Below, piece by piece: positions 1-8,363 of a stretch of DNA of 13,164 nt. The stretch lies in contig JBFWIL010000055.1 in the NCBI GenBank assembly GCA_050256015.1, positions 1 to 13,164 on the forward strand, written 5' to 3'. The notes below the pieces were generated by a model, which saw only the letters and a program-made list of their open reading frames with translations, was not told the DNA's origin and did not search any database. The first letter of the stretch is position 1, and each line of letters begins with the position of its first letter. Position numbers and translations under genes: made by a program. The stretch is from JBFWIL01 sp050256015. Its GTDB lineage: Bacteria > Bacteroidota > Bacteroidia > Bacteroidales > Prolixibacteraceae.

Positions 1-445
1 CGATCAGTCCGGGGTAAACACTTTCCGTGATATACTGGTCGTCGTAAGGATCGCTGACCTGGTCGCAATAGGGGTCACCTATCCGGATATCATTGTCTAT
101 CAGGTACTGGAACACGTATTTTTTTTGCGGGGTCAGGTTGGAAATGGTCAGCCAGAAACGGTCGCCGTCTTTTTTCATCAGGTATGTATCGCTGACCTGC
201 CAGTTATTGAAATCGCCGATCACACAGACATTGTCTTTGCCGGGGGCAAACAGCGAAAGGGTGACAGTTGTCTGGTCACTTGTATAATTGATGCCGTCGC
301 GAGTACCGGCCGGCCGCTTGTCTGACACCGGTTCTTCCGTTCCGGGATCTTCCGGCGGCGGGTTTTTGATATCATCATCGCTGCACGATGAAAGGTATCC
401 TAAACCGGAAAGAACGATCAGTAAACAGAGGATATATTTTTTCAT
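1..445 (-). CDS. Alpha-amylase-type (GH13) surface lipoprotein, N-terminal fragment, cut by the window edge
   Basis: Reading leftwards from the ATG at 445-443, the frame stays open for 148 codons to the window edge, so the catalytic part is outside the window. Residues 1-21 are a lipoprotein signal (MKKYILCLL start, lipobox LSSC, Cys21), followed by SDDD, the acidic surface-export pattern of Bacteroidota. A Pro/Glu-rich linker (about 28-46) leads into an E-set/CBM48-like beta-sandwich (about 50-130), recognisable from LFAPGK, VIGDFNNW and YVFQYLIDN. After it, GDPYCDQVSDPYDD resembles the strand that enters the GH13 barrel. Amylases of this form commonly end Bacteroidota susCDEF operons and cut starch at the cell surface; position after susF fits. 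The catalytic domain is inferred from the N-terminal module and context, because no catalytic residue is visible here. Another E-set-bearing GH13 member such as a pullulanase or neopullulanase is possible. Confidence 0.82.
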   Translation of the reverse strand, partial: MKKYILCLLIVLSGLGYLSSCSDDDIKNPPPEDPGTEEPVSDKRPAGTRDGINYTSDQTTVTLSLFAPGKDNVCVIGDFNNWQVSDTYLMKKDGDRFWLTISNLTPQKKYVFQYLIDNDIRIGDPYCDQVSDPYDDQYITESVYPGLI

Positions 446-472
446 GTTGAACTTATGCTATTGGTTGAATAC

Positions 473-517
473 GCTGTACGCACCCGCGGCCAATGGTTTG
501 GCTCCGGGGCGTACAGC
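473..517. other. Long imperfect hairpin between susF-like and amylase genes
   Basis: The arms GCTGTACGC (473-481) and GCGTACAGC (509-517) are perfect 9-bp inverted repeats. Inside them CCCG (483-486) pairs with CGGG (505-508), and GCCAA (489-493) pairs with TTGGC (498-502) around a TGGT loop, with small 1-2 nt bulges. Transcribed leftwards with the sus operon, it would fold about 43 bp after the susF stop and 27 bp before the amylase start. No U-run follows on either strand, so it does not look like a classical intrinsic terminator. An mRNA-processing or stabilising stem, a partial attenuator, or a REP-like palindromic repeat are all possible. Confidence 0.75.
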
Positions 518-559
518 ATTTATCAGCTTGTCAGTCAATAAGCTTACAAAGCTTTAAAT

Positions 560-2374
560 TTAATTCCTGACCAGGGCATAAGTACCATTATCCAGATCGA
601 GCGTGATGGTATAATTCCCGCTTTCGGCAACGCTGATATTGGTTCCCCCCTGATCGAGCGTGCCATCGGCACCCGAATCACCGTAATCCAGCGTCCAGGC
701 GTCATTGGCCCGGAACTTGAATTCTCCGGCGGTTAAATTAAGTGTTACGGTAAAGACTTCGTTCGTGGCGTCCCAGGTCATGTTCTGGTCCGAATCCCAG
801 CCGCCGGCGGTAGCCGAACCGATGACGCCCCAGCGGTTTGCCTGGTAGGTATATTCGTTCGGATGACTCAGGTCCAGGATGATCTGGTAATCTGATTCCA
901 CGTCAACCGCGATGTTCGTGCCGCCGGCATCCAGTGTTTCATCACCGGCCGTGCTGCCGTAATTGTAATCCCAGTCATTGTTTGCCCTGAATTTAAGTTC
1001 TGCCGCCGTTAAATGGACGACTCCCTTCCATTTAGCAGACGCCAGATCGTAAGTCAGCGGACTGTCAGTATTCCAGTCGCCGGGAGTGGCGCTTCCCACA
1101 ACACCCCAGTCGGTTTTGGTCCGCGAATAGGTCATGGTCTCCAGGCTGGCTTTGATCAGGTAATAACCATCGGCATCAACAGCAATATTGTTACCCGGGT
1201 TGGTTAGTTTACCCGAACCGTCATCGCCATAGGTGTGTGCATCATCCCAGCTATGATCGGTGACCAGTTTAAAACCTCCGCTGGTCAGATAGATATAGCC
1301 TTCGGCCGCGCCATTGTTGGTAGGTGTCGAAATGATGTATTTGGCATTGTCGCTGTTATCCCAGCCGTTGTAGTCGCCAACCACCCAGAACTGGGTTATA
1401 TTGGCCAGGGTTGTAAACCCGATATTTTCACCATAAGCCGTACCGACACTGTTCGTGGCATAAGCACGGACGTGGTAGGTGGTGAATATTTCTAACCCGG
1501 TCAGGTCGGCTGAAAATTCGCCTGTGCCTGTTCCCCCGTCAATGACATTGTCTTCAAGGGTAGGATTTTCGGTACTGCCCCATACGACTCCCCTGGCTGT
1601 TACTTCACCGCCGCCATCGTAAGTGACATTGCCGCCCAAAACAGCAGAAGTCTTGGTAATACCTGTGACGGTAGCAGTTGTGACAACAGGCAGGTCAACC
1701 AGGGTTTTAAAGGATACTTCCGGACCGTAACCGGTACCGGCACTGTTTGTTGCATAGGCACGGACATAATATGTGGTATTACCAAGTAAGCCGGTGAGCT
1801 TGCTTTCAAAAGCCCCGGTTCCCTTGTCATCTTCGGTTTTACCGTTGTCAACTGTCGGAGCTGGTTCAATCCCGAAAACAACACCTCGTACAGTTACCTC
1901 AGCTCCGCCGGAGACTGTCACCTCACCGCCTCCGGTGGCTGAATTACCGGTGATCTCCGTAATTTCGGCCGTGGTGAGCGTGGGAACAACGGGTAAGGTG
2001 GTAAAGGTCTGATCTTCCCCGTAAAAGGTACCGGAGAAATTCATCCCATACGCGCGTGCGTAATACTTCGTGGCATAATTAAGCCCGGTGACGGTTACCG
2101 TGAACGCGGCCGTTGTCTCATCGCCTGAATACACCGCTTTACCGTCGGCTGTGGTAGGACCGGCCTGCGTACTGTAGCAAATACCCTTTTCCGTGAAACC
2201 ATCTCCTTCGGCAACAACAAAGCCAACAACAGTTGCCGTTGATGATGTCACATTTGACGATTGCGTCGTTGCGAGCTGCGGGTCCAGCCGGATATCCGAT
2301 ATGTCTTCCGTACACGCGGTAAACAGGATTACCGCGGTAGCGAAGACTGAAAGTATATTAATAAAGGATTTCAT
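560..2374 (-). CDS. susF: SusF-like starch-binding outer-membrane lipoprotein with N-terminal Fn3-like repeats
   Basis: A 604-residue surface lipoprotein expected to hold starch at the outer membrane. The signal ends in the lipobox FTAC (Cys21), followed by TED. Three Fn3-like beta-sandwich repeats follow at about 31-127, 130-225 and 229-323; each ends in a variant of YxRAYxxNxxGTxYG followed by FTTL or FKTL. Three SusE/SusF-type starch-binding modules come next at about 326-418, 421-512 and 513-604. They open with WVVGDYNGW, WGVVGSATPGDW and WGVIGSATAGGW, and two carry the KFRAN core plus conserved Trp residues. BtSusF also has three such C-terminal modules, but its N-terminus is not a triple Fn3 array of this kind. 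The gene starts 5 bp after the susE-like stop, so the two are clearly co-transcribed. Substrate is inferred as starch/maltodextrin from the family and neighbours. Confidence 0.88.
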   Translation of the reverse strand: MKSFINILSVFATAVILFTACTEDISDIRLDPQLATTQSSNVTSSTATVVGFVVAEGDGFTEKGICYSTQAGPTTADGKAVYSGDETTAAFTVTVTGLNYATKYYARAYGMNFSGTFYGEDQTFTTLPVVPTLTTAEITEITGNSATGGGEVTVSGGAEVTVRGVVFGIEPAPTVDNGKTEDDKGTGAFESKLTGLLGNTTYYVRAYATNSAGTGYGPEVSFKTLVDLPVVTTATVTGITKTSAVLGGNVTYDGGGEVTARGVVWGSTENPTLEDNVIDGGTGTGEFSADLTGLEIFTTYHVRAYATNSVGTAYGENIGFTTLANITQFWVVGDYNGWDNSDNAKYIISTPTNNGAAEGYIYLTSGGFKLVTDHSWDDAHTYGDDGSGKLTNPGNNIAVDADGYYLIKASLETMTYSRTKTDWGVVGSATPGDWNTDSPLTYDLASAKWKGVVHLTAAELKFRANNDWDYNYGSTAGDETLDAGGTNIAVDVESDYQIILDLSHPNEYTYQANRWGVIGSATAGGWDSDQNMTWDATNEVFTVTLNLTAGEFKFRANDAWTLDYGDSGADGTLDQGGTNISVAESGNYTITLDLDNGTYALVRN

Positions 2375-2379
2375 ATTTC

Positions 2380-3420
2380 TTAGTTTTTGATAAAGGTAAC
2401 AGAGCCTGAACTGCCGTTGATGGTCAGGTGGATCGTGTAATTCCCGGCAGCCGTGATAATAATATTGTCACTGCTGTTCGGTAAGGACAGGGTCCCGCCG
2501 TTTGCCGGCAAATCGGTATCGGCGCCGGGTCCCCAGTTAACATCCCAGGCGCTGTTCAGCCTGAACTTCATCGGTCCGGCAGGCAGGTCTATGGTGATGT
2601 ACCAGTATCCCTTATTTTGGTCATATTCCATCGGGTAATCCGGATGGTCATCTCCCCAGCCGGTGAATTCACCGACTACTCCTACCTGGTACGGGTTTAG
2701 TTCGTAAGTCAGGGCATTGATATCCGCATCGAGCTGGTGCCATCCGTCTGCCTCGGCGCTGATCGCGGAACCGTTCACGGCAAGAGCCGATCCGTTGGTA
2801 CCATATTCGGTATTGGTATCCGGGTTTTTCAAGGTAAAGGGTTTGGTCACATCAAGTTTCACATACCCTGTATATTTTCCATCTCCCAGGGCAGATTCAA
2901 TTTTCTGATCAATACCTGATCCGATAATGTCCAGGCGGGGCAAACCATACGGGGTCACATCAGTTGTTTTGATTTCAGAATTATAGGTAAGCGGTGTAAC
3001 ACCTGTGCCGGCATCGGCTACCAAAACCGCCCTGATCCGCAGATCGACCGGTGAGGCCTCGTCGGCAGGGAAATTTTTAAGGAACAGCGTGTTCAGATCG
3101 CTCACCGAAATTTTAAAGGAAGTTGCCCGGATACCGGAACTTATCGCGGTTACATCGGCAAAGCTATTCCCTGATGCACAGGCTTCAAGAAAATAGTTGA
3201 CCGAAGCCTGGAAGCCTGGATCGACCGGCGTACCGGTAAATTCAAGGATGTCGCTTGCATTGGTCCTTCTCATGGTCAGGTCGGGTACGGTTACCAGGGT
3301 GGGTGCAACCGGGTTTTCCGACAGGTATATTTTATCCTCATCCTTCTCGCAGGAAAACAAAAGTCCGACCATCCCGGCGAGAATCAGGTATATTAATTTT
3401 TTATTCATCGTTTCATGCAT
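2380..3420 (-). CDS. susE: SusE-like starch-binding outer-membrane lipoprotein
   Basis: The open frame is 346 residues from the ATG at 3420. The in-frame ATG at 3408 (Met5) gives a more typical signal peptide beginning MNKKLIYLIL, so I prefer 3408 as the start. The lipobox is LFSC (Cys24), followed by EKDED, a strong surface-export pattern. The SusE N-terminal Ig-like domain spans about 30-158 and shows the usual VAPTL/ILEFTGTPVD and NYFLEA pattern. A shorter carbohydrate-binding module follows at about 160-243. The last module, about 245-346, starts VGVVGEFTGW and contains MKFRLNSAW. The protein should bind starch or maltodextrins at the surface next to SusD. It begins 8 bp (or 20 bp from Met5) after the susD stop, and ends 5 bp before the susF-like start. 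Confidence 0.9.
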   Translation of the reverse strand: MHETMNKKLIYLILAGMVGLLFSCEKDEDKIYLSENPVAPTLVTVPDLTMRRTNASDILEFTGTPVDPGFQASVNYFLEACASGNSFADVTAISSGIRATSFKISVSDLNTLFLKNFPADEASPVDLRIRAVLVADAGTGVTPLTYNSEIKTTDVTPYGLPRLDIIGSGIDQKIESALGDGKYTGYVKLDVTKPFTLKNPDTNTEYGTNGSALAVNGSAISAEADGWHQLDADINALTYELNPYQVGVVGEFTGWGDDHPDYPMEYDQNKGYWYITIDLPAGPMKFRLNSAWDVNWGPGADTDLPANGGTLSLPNSSDNIIITAAGNYTIHLTINGSSGSVTFIKN

Positions 3421-3428
3421 TTAAAGGA

Positions 3429-5048
3429 TTAATAGTCAGGATTTTGTTTGATGTTTGTGTTGGCCGATACTTCATCGCCCGGGATCGGGAAAATGTTCAG
3501 ATGGGCACTGGTCCGGGTTCCGTCATGAACGCCGCCTTTCCAGTCCCACACGTAATCGCCGTCGGTAAACTGGCCGAAGCGGACCAGGTCGGTACGCCGC
3601 TGGGCTTCGTAATAAAATTCGCGGCCGCGTTCGTCCAGCAGGAACTTATCGTTCAGCTCGGCGGCGGTAATATTTCCGTCAGTATTCCCGTAAGCCCGTT
3701 CCCGGATTTCGTTGATATCCTTGATGGCGTTTCCAGGATCACCCATCCGGTAAAGGGCTTCAGCCCGCATCAGGTAAGCATCTGCTAAGCGGAAAACAGG
3801 GAAGTCTGTGGATGCATAGGCAGGATTGGAGTTTTCCGCTTCTGATCCATCTGTATTTTTTGCCGTGAATTTATAGACTCCAATGCCATAATCTCCGTTT
3901 GAAGATGCGCTGGGTATATTGAAGCTTTTCTTCATTTTCATATAGACCCGTTTGTCTTTGCACTGAGAAAATTCCACATCAGTTTTCGGAACAGGCACAT
4001 TTCCGTAAGTAGCAAGCGTATCGACCAGGATGTTCATAAACTGTTTTCTGGCTCTGTTACCGTTCCAGTTGGTGTTCGAGGTCAGTCCATGGTAATCTTC
4101 TGCCCTGATATAGGTCGCATCGCTGCATGATTCAATGATGAACGTGGTGCCGACAGCTCCCTGCGTGTTCACGCCATCCTGCTCCCAGGCAAAGATCATT
4201 TCGGGGTTGTGGTAACCGTCATTATCAGCACAGAAATTCTGCCGGTAGTCTGTTGCCAGTGAATATTTCCCGCTGCTGAACACTTTGTCGCAGTAGATCT
4301 TACAACTGTCCCATTTGGCCGTTCCCGTGAAAACCTCTGCATTCAAATAGGTCCTGGCCAGCAGCATCCAGCAGGCGGCCTTGTCGGCCTGGGGATAGGA
4401 AAAACCAGGCTCTCCCAGCAAATCTTCAATGGCGTGCAGTTCGGAAACGACATACCGGAACAGATCGGCCCGCTGAATTTGTTCGGGAGAATATTTTCCG
4501 ACTCCATCGTCTTCCGTTGTAAAAGGAGGATTCCCGAAGAGGTCCATATGCCAGTAATAGGCCAAAGCCCTTAAAAACCGGGCTTCTGCATTATACCTGG
4601 CTATGTCCGGATCGGTACTTTCATTGGTGTTCTTAATGAACTCGTTCGCGTACGTGATGCTGAGGCTTAAACGCTGGTAAAGCGCGGTAAGGAAAGGGTT
4701 GGTGGGGCTCCAGGTCTGCGTGTTCAGATCGGCAATACCCACGTCGCCCCAGGCGCATATTGCCTCATCGGTTGTGATTTCCTGGCAGTTCCACAGGGCC
4801 CTCATGGTCGTGAAAAAGTTTACGTCGGACGCTGTAATATCAGCGTCTTCGCTCTTGGCACTTTGTCCCGAAATAATAAAACTGGCATAAACTTTTGCCA
4901 ATGTCTGTTTCATATAGGCAGGATCGTCATTTAAGTTGCCTGCCAGGATCGTATCAGGATCTTTTGGGGTCACATCCAGGTCGTCTGTACAGGATGTGAT
5001 GGCCCATGCTGCAAGAATAATTCCTGATAGTATTATGAGTTTCTTCAT
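3429..5048 (-). CDS. susD: SusD-family starch-binding lipoprotein
   Basis: A 539-residue SusD homologue, a normal length for the family. The signal is MKKLIILSG... with lipobox ITSC (Cys20), followed by TDDLD. The helical TPR-like core shows the family signature RFLRALAYYWHMDLFGN at 157-173, and the C-terminal half carries the usual FRLADAYLMRAEALYR and ERGREFYYEAQRR segments; the protein ends FPIPGDE...NPDY. The DEAICAWGD segment around Trp100 is in the region where BtSusD has starch-contacting aromatics, so it may be part of the binding surface (inference, no alignment run). SusD proteins cap the SusC barrel and deliver bound oligosaccharide. It follows susC by 20 bp in the same operon. Confidence 0.96.
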   Translation of the reverse strand: MKKLIILSGIILAAWAITSCTDDLDVTPKDPDTILAGNLNDDPAYMKQTLAKVYASFIISGQSAKSEDADITASDVNFFTTMRALWNCQEITTDEAICAWGDVGIADLNTQTWSPTNPFLTALYQRLSLSITYANEFIKNTNESTDPDIARYNAEARFLRALAYYWHMDLFGNPPFTTEDDGVGKYSPEQIQRADLFRYVVSELHAIEDLLGEPGFSYPQADKAACWMLLARTYLNAEVFTGTAKWDSCKIYCDKVFSSGKYSLATDYRQNFCADNDGYHNPEMIFAWEQDGVNTQGAVGTTFIIESCSDATYIRAEDYHGLTSNTNWNGNRARKQFMNILVDTLATYGNVPVPKTDVEFSQCKDKRVYMKMKKSFNIPSASSNGDYGIGVYKFTAKNTDGSEAENSNPAYASTDFPVFRLADAYLMRAEALYRMGDPGNAIKDINEIRERAYGNTDGNITAAELNDKFLLDERGREFYYEAQRRTDLVRFGQFTDGDYVWDWKGGVHDGTRTSAHLNIFPIPGDEVSANTNIKQNPDY

Positions 5049-5068
5049 AGCGTTTTAATTTAATCGGA

Positions 5069-8056
5069 TTAAAAAGTAAGATTCAGTCCAAGGGTAAAGG
5101 TTCGTGCTCTCGGATAGAAATTATTATCAATGCCAGGAACATTTTTTACACTACCGACATCAGAGTAAGGAACTTCCGGATCGAGACCATTGTACTTCGT
5201 GATCGTGAAGACATTCTGAACGGTAAAGCTTACCCGGGCGTTCAGTTTATCGATGATGTTGTCGAACCGGTATCCGGCGCTGACATTGTCTAATTTCAGA
5301 AAAGAGGCATTCTCAACAAAATAATCGCTGGTAAACTGCCGCGTCACGAACCGGGTGCCGTTTAACTGCCTGGTAAAATTTTTCCAGTAGCCGATTTGCC
5401 ATATCTGGTCGTACGAAGCGCCTGCTGCCACCTGGTTATAGACGTAATTGCCGAAACTGGCGCGGGCAGAAGCTGAAAGATCAAATTTTTTATAGTTAAA
5501 GCGTGCCGAAAAGCCTAACAGAAAGTCCGGGGCAGGATTCTTGTAAATGTATTTGTCTTCATTGTCGCCGTTCACTGTTCCTCCCTTTCCCGACAGGTCA
5601 GAGTATAATCCTTCAATGGGCATGCCGTCTTCACCGTAGATCTGTTTATTCATGAAGAAGGAATAAGCCGGATGACCAACCCGTGTTACCTGCTTTTGGC
5701 CCGTCATGCCATCACCGTAAAGAACACCAATATAATCCGGGTCGTCGTTCATCAGCAGTTTGGTAATTTCATTTTTGTTGTAGGTCATGTTAAAGCCTAA
5801 TTCGAGCGACAGATCCTTTTGGGAGACCGGGATCAGGTTGAGCGTGAGCTCAACTCCCTTGTTTTCCAGGCTGCCCACGTTGGTCAGCAGCGTGTTGGAA
5901 AAGTTACTTCCGCTGGGAATGGTCACCGTGTTCAGCAGGTCTTTCGTTTCACGGTAATACACATCGACCGATCCGGAGATCCTGTTATTCAGGAAGCCGA
6001 AATCGACACCGGCATTCCAGGTCGTTGTTTTTTCCCATTTAATATCGGGATCATAGGTTTCCGGGCGCAGGGTGGGGATATATTCTCCCCCGATCTGATA
6101 GTAGGATCCCGGCGAGGATGTGGTGTATTGGGCCTGTGCCGGATAGTCGTTGCCGATATCCTGTTGTCCGGTTTTACCGTAACCCAACCGTAATTTCAGC
6201 CCGGAGAGGGCTTTGCTGTTTTTCAGGAAGCTTTCTTCCTTGATTTTCCAGGCTAAGGCCACCGAAGGGAAAACACCCCATCGGTTACCGGAAGCAAAGC
6301 GTGATGAACCATCGTCACGGATGGTAAAGGTGAGCAGATATTTCTCCATGAACGTATAATTCAGACGTCCGAAGAATGAAACCAGGTAGTTCTCGGTATA
6401 AAAAGATGAATTTTCCGTTTCCTGGTAGGGGTGATCCGCGTCCTCAACCCCACGCGTCCAGGTTGAGCCTTTCCTTTTGAAATGCTGCCAGGAATAACCG
6501 CCGGTCACATCGATCCTGCTTTTGATCTGCTCCAGATCGCGGGTATAGTTAAGGTAAAAGTCGAGCAGGTAATTGTAATTTTTTCCGTCGTAATCGCTTA
6601 ACTTGCCCCAAAGGGGAGTGGTAAGGGTGGAAGGTGATGTTGTTGGGCGGTTGTTATGCCCGTCGCTTTTGGTATAATCGCCGCCTAAGTTCAGGTGGGC
6701 ATTCAGCCCGTCAATATGGGGCAGCTTATAATTGAACCGGATATTCCCGATAATTCTTTTTACATCCGAGGTGTTGTCGACAGCTTTCGCTTGTTCAACC
6801 GGATTCACAGTTCCCAGGTTCGCCCCGTAATTTTCCCACTGGAAATAGCCATCGGAAGCCGTATTGCCATCCCGGACAGGTTGTGTGGGATCCATGTTTA
6901 CGGCCGACCCGATGGCTCCGGAATCACCGAAGTTATTGTCGGTATCCATCGCTTTCAGGCTCATGTTGATCCTGAGGTCGCCGTCGAAAAAAACGGGATC
7001 GAGGCTGATCGATCCGGTTACGCGTTGCAGGTCCGTGTTTTCCAGGATACCTTTCTGATCGGTATAGCCGACGGATACCCGGTAAGGTAATTTTTTCCAG
7101 GCGCCTGATACACTGATGTTGTGATCATGGGAAAAAGCGGTCCGGAAGATTTCATCCTGCCAGTCGGTATTCTCTTTGCCAAGCTTTTCCAGGTTGTCAG
7201 CGCCATAAAGATCGATATGATCCAGGGCGATTTGCCGGAGTTCATCGCCCGAGTATACATCCATGTACTCAATGGCGCTGGCTATTGACGTATTGCCGTC
7301 GTAGCTGATCCGCAGCGGACTGCCGGCTTTCCCTTTCTTGGTCGTAATCAAAATGACACCATTTGATGCTCTTGACCCGTAAATAGCAGTTGCCGAAGCA
7401 TCTTTCAAGACGGTAAAGGTTTCGATGTCGTTCGGATTGACAAAGGACAGAAAGTTGCTGCTACCCGAAATGTTGTTGTTATCGATGGGGACGCCGTCAA
7501 GAATAATTAAAGGATCGTTCGACGCGTTTAACGATGAACCGCCGCGAACACGGATCGTCGCCCCGCTGCCTGGGGCCCCTCCTGCCGTGGTGATCACTAC
7601 GCCGGCAGTTTTACCTACCAGCAGATCCTGGGGTGAAGTGATCGCTCCCTTGTTAAAGTCTTCCGAGCTTACGGCAATGACCGATCCGGTGGCATCGCTT
7701 TTTTTCACCTGCCCGTAACCAATCACCACGACTTCTTCCAGTTGTTCCATATCTTCCAGCAAGGCTACATTCAGGACAGCCGATTCACCAACCTGTTGTT
7801 CTGTTGTTTTATAACCGACATATGAAAACCGGATCAAAACGCCTTTTTCCACCTTTAGGATATAATCACCGTCTGCATTGGTGATCGTCCCGTTGGTGGT
7901 ACCTTGTTCCACAACTGTTACTCCTGGGAGCGGTTTCCCGGTTGTGGCATCGGTTACGCTGCCGCTTAAGTCAATTATCTGTGCCTGTGTAAATATACCG
8001 GCCAACAGACCCGGGATGATCAGCAGGGGTTTTAATTTAAAATGCATAATTTTCAT
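5069..8056 (-). CDS. susC: SusC-family TonB-dependent outer-membrane transporter
   Basis: A 995-residue TonB-dependent transporter that imports maltodextrin across the outer membrane with SusD. The signal peptide ends near FTQAQ (about residue 26). A carboxypeptidase-regulatory-like domain follows at about 29-104 (GSVTDATTGKPLPGVTV, then YVGYKT). The SusC signature EEVVVIGYG is at 106-114 and the plug domain at about 115-240 (LDGVPID, VLKDASATAIYGSRASNG). A 22-strand-type barrel continues to the C-terminus, which ends in FTLGLNLTF with the terminal Phe expected for BAM-dependent insertion. The start at 8056 is the first ATG; Met4 (8047) is an alternative. It is the first gene of the minus-strand operon, preceded by a leader of roughly 80 nt and a LacI-type operator. 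Confidence 0.97.
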   Translation of the reverse strand: MKIMHFKLKPLLIIPGLLAGIFTQAQIIDLSGSVTDATTGKPLPGVTVVEQGTTNGTITNADGDYILKVEKGVLIRFSYVGYKTTEQQVGESAVLNVALLEDMEQLEEVVVIGYGQVKKSDATGSVIAVSSEDFNKGAITSPQDLLVGKTAGVVITTAGGAPGSGATIRVRGGSSLNASNDPLIILDGVPIDNNNISGSSNFLSFVNPNDIETFTVLKDASATAIYGSRASNGVILITTKKGKAGSPLRISYDGNTSIASAIEYMDVYSGDELRQIALDHIDLYGADNLEKLGKENTDWQDEIFRTAFSHDHNISVSGAWKKLPYRVSVGYTDQKGILENTDLQRVTGSISLDPVFFDGDLRINMSLKAMDTDNNFGDSGAIGSAVNMDPTQPVRDGNTASDGYFQWENYGANLGTVNPVEQAKAVDNTSDVKRIIGNIRFNYKLPHIDGLNAHLNLGGDYTKSDGHNNRPTTSPSTLTTPLWGKLSDYDGKNYNYLLDFYLNYTRDLEQIKSRIDVTGGYSWQHFKRKGSTWTRGVEDADHPYQETENSSFYTENYLVSFFGRLNYTFMEKYLLTFTIRDDGSSRFASGNRWGVFPSVALAWKIKEESFLKNSKALSGLKLRLGYGKTGQQDIGNDYPAQAQYTTSSPGSYYQIGGEYIPTLRPETYDPDIKWEKTTTWNAGVDFGFLNNRISGSVDVYYRETKDLLNTVTIPSGSNFSNTLLTNVGSLENKGVELTLNLIPVSQKDLSLELGFNMTYNKNEITKLLMNDDPDYIGVLYGDGMTGQKQVTRVGHPAYSFFMNKQIYGEDGMPIEGLYSDLSGKGGTVNGDNEDKYIYKNPAPDFLLGFSARFNYKKFDLSASARASFGNYVYNQVAAGASYDQIWQIGYWKNFTRQLNGTRFVTRQFTSDYFVENASFLKLDNVSAGYRFDNIIDKLNARVSFTVQNVFTITKYNGLDPEVPYSDVGSVKNVPGIDNNFYPRARTFTLGLNLTF

Positions 8057-8067
8057 GTTGTTAGTTT

Positions 8068-8091
8068 TTAGTTGGTCATTAGCTTGGTCAT
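8068..8091 (-). other. Tiny leader reading frame and direct repeat upstream of susC
   Basis: On the coding strand of susC a seven-codon frame (ATG ACC AAG CTA ATG ACC AAC TAA) ends 11 bp before the susC ATG. On the plus strand TTGGTCAT occurs twice (8072-8079 and 8084-8091), 12 bp apart, which is why the frame contains ATGACCAA twice. The sequence is certain; translation is not. It may only be a duplication in the 5' leader. Confidence 0.3.
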
Positions 8092-8139
8092 CCTTACATT
8101 TTTTCCTGTTTTTTTACTTCAATTTTCTATCCGATGAGG

Positions 8140-8147
8140 CAATGATA
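8140..8147 (-). promoter_or_regulatory. Candidate -7 element of the susC promoter
   Basis: The minus strand reads TATCATTG here, one mismatch from the Bacteroidota -7 consensus TAnnTTTG, about 84 bp upstream of the susC start. I could not find a convincing TTTG -33 element at the usual spacing, so the call is weak. Confidence 0.3.
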
Positions 8148-8193
8148 CACTAATAAATTTTCAGAAAAGTTGTTTTTCAACATAAGTTCGAAT

Positions 8194-8205
8194 GCAAACG
8201 TTTGC
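8194..8205. promoter_or_regulatory. LacI-family operator, perfect palindrome GCAAACGTTTGC
   Basis: A perfect 12-bp palindrome with the central CG typical of LacI/GalR operators; it equals the core of the PurR consensus of E. coli. It lies between susC and lacI. The 12-mer TGCAAACGTTTG (8193-8204) recurs at 9438-9449 upstream of the transporter. A second half-site CGTTTGC is at 8211-8217, with its centre 12 bp from this one. The likely ligand is the adjacent LacI regulator (inference). Confidence 0.85.
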
Positions 8206-8217
8206 GATTTCGTTTGC
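8206..8217. promoter_or_regulatory. Possible second, half-conserved operator
   Basis: GATTTCGTTTGC matches the neighbouring palindrome at 8 of 12 positions, with the right half intact (CGTTTGC) and the left half lost. Its centre is 12 bp from the strong site, roughly one helical turn, so a second dimer could bind the same face only if the sites do not clash. The two 12-bp sites abut exactly. Confidence 0.35.
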
Positions 8218-8363
8218 GGTTAATATGTTATAAAACAGGTAGTTATTGACGGGTAAATTTTCCAGCCCATATTACGGAAGTACTATCCTGCTGAAAATGT
8301 TTTAGCGGAAATAATCGATTACGTTTAATTAATGAGTATATTGCATCATACAAACCATCACCC

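Larger units (their letters stand above)
8057..8363. other. Divergent control region between susC and lacI
   Basis: This 307-bp AT-rich stretch holds no gene. It contains the susC leader with a duplicated TTGGTCAT, a weak susC -7 candidate (8140-8147), the perfect operator (8194-8205) with an adjoining half-site, and a lacI-proximal region. The latter contains a poor operator-like ACGTTT (8321-8326) and TTAATTAATGA (8325-8335), an 11-mer also found at 9625-9635 upstream of the transporter. A convincing lacI promoter was not identified. Confidence 0.6.

Noticed and set aside
93..557. Overlapping short plus-strand frames at the left edge
   Set aside because: They are antisense to the amylase lipoprotein start, which has a good signal peptide, lipobox and E-set domain.
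3255..3788. A 177-codon plus-strand open frame antisense to susE/susD
   Set aside because: It lies wholly opposite the well-supported susE and susD frames, has no recognisable domain, and crosses the susD-susE junction. It is best explained as a shadow of coding bias.
6695..7090. A 131-codon plus-strand frame inside susC
   Set aside because: It lies entirely opposite the conserved SusC plug/barrel coding sequence and has no independent support.
8317..8328. GATTACGTTTAA as a third LacI operator near the lacI start
   Set aside because: Only 7 of 12 positions match the palindrome and the left half is lost; in AT-rich DNA this is weak.
8337..8344. TATATTGC as the lacI promoter -7 element
   Set aside because: The last two bases do not fit TAnnTTTG, no -33 element is evident, and it lies only about 20 bp from the start codon.
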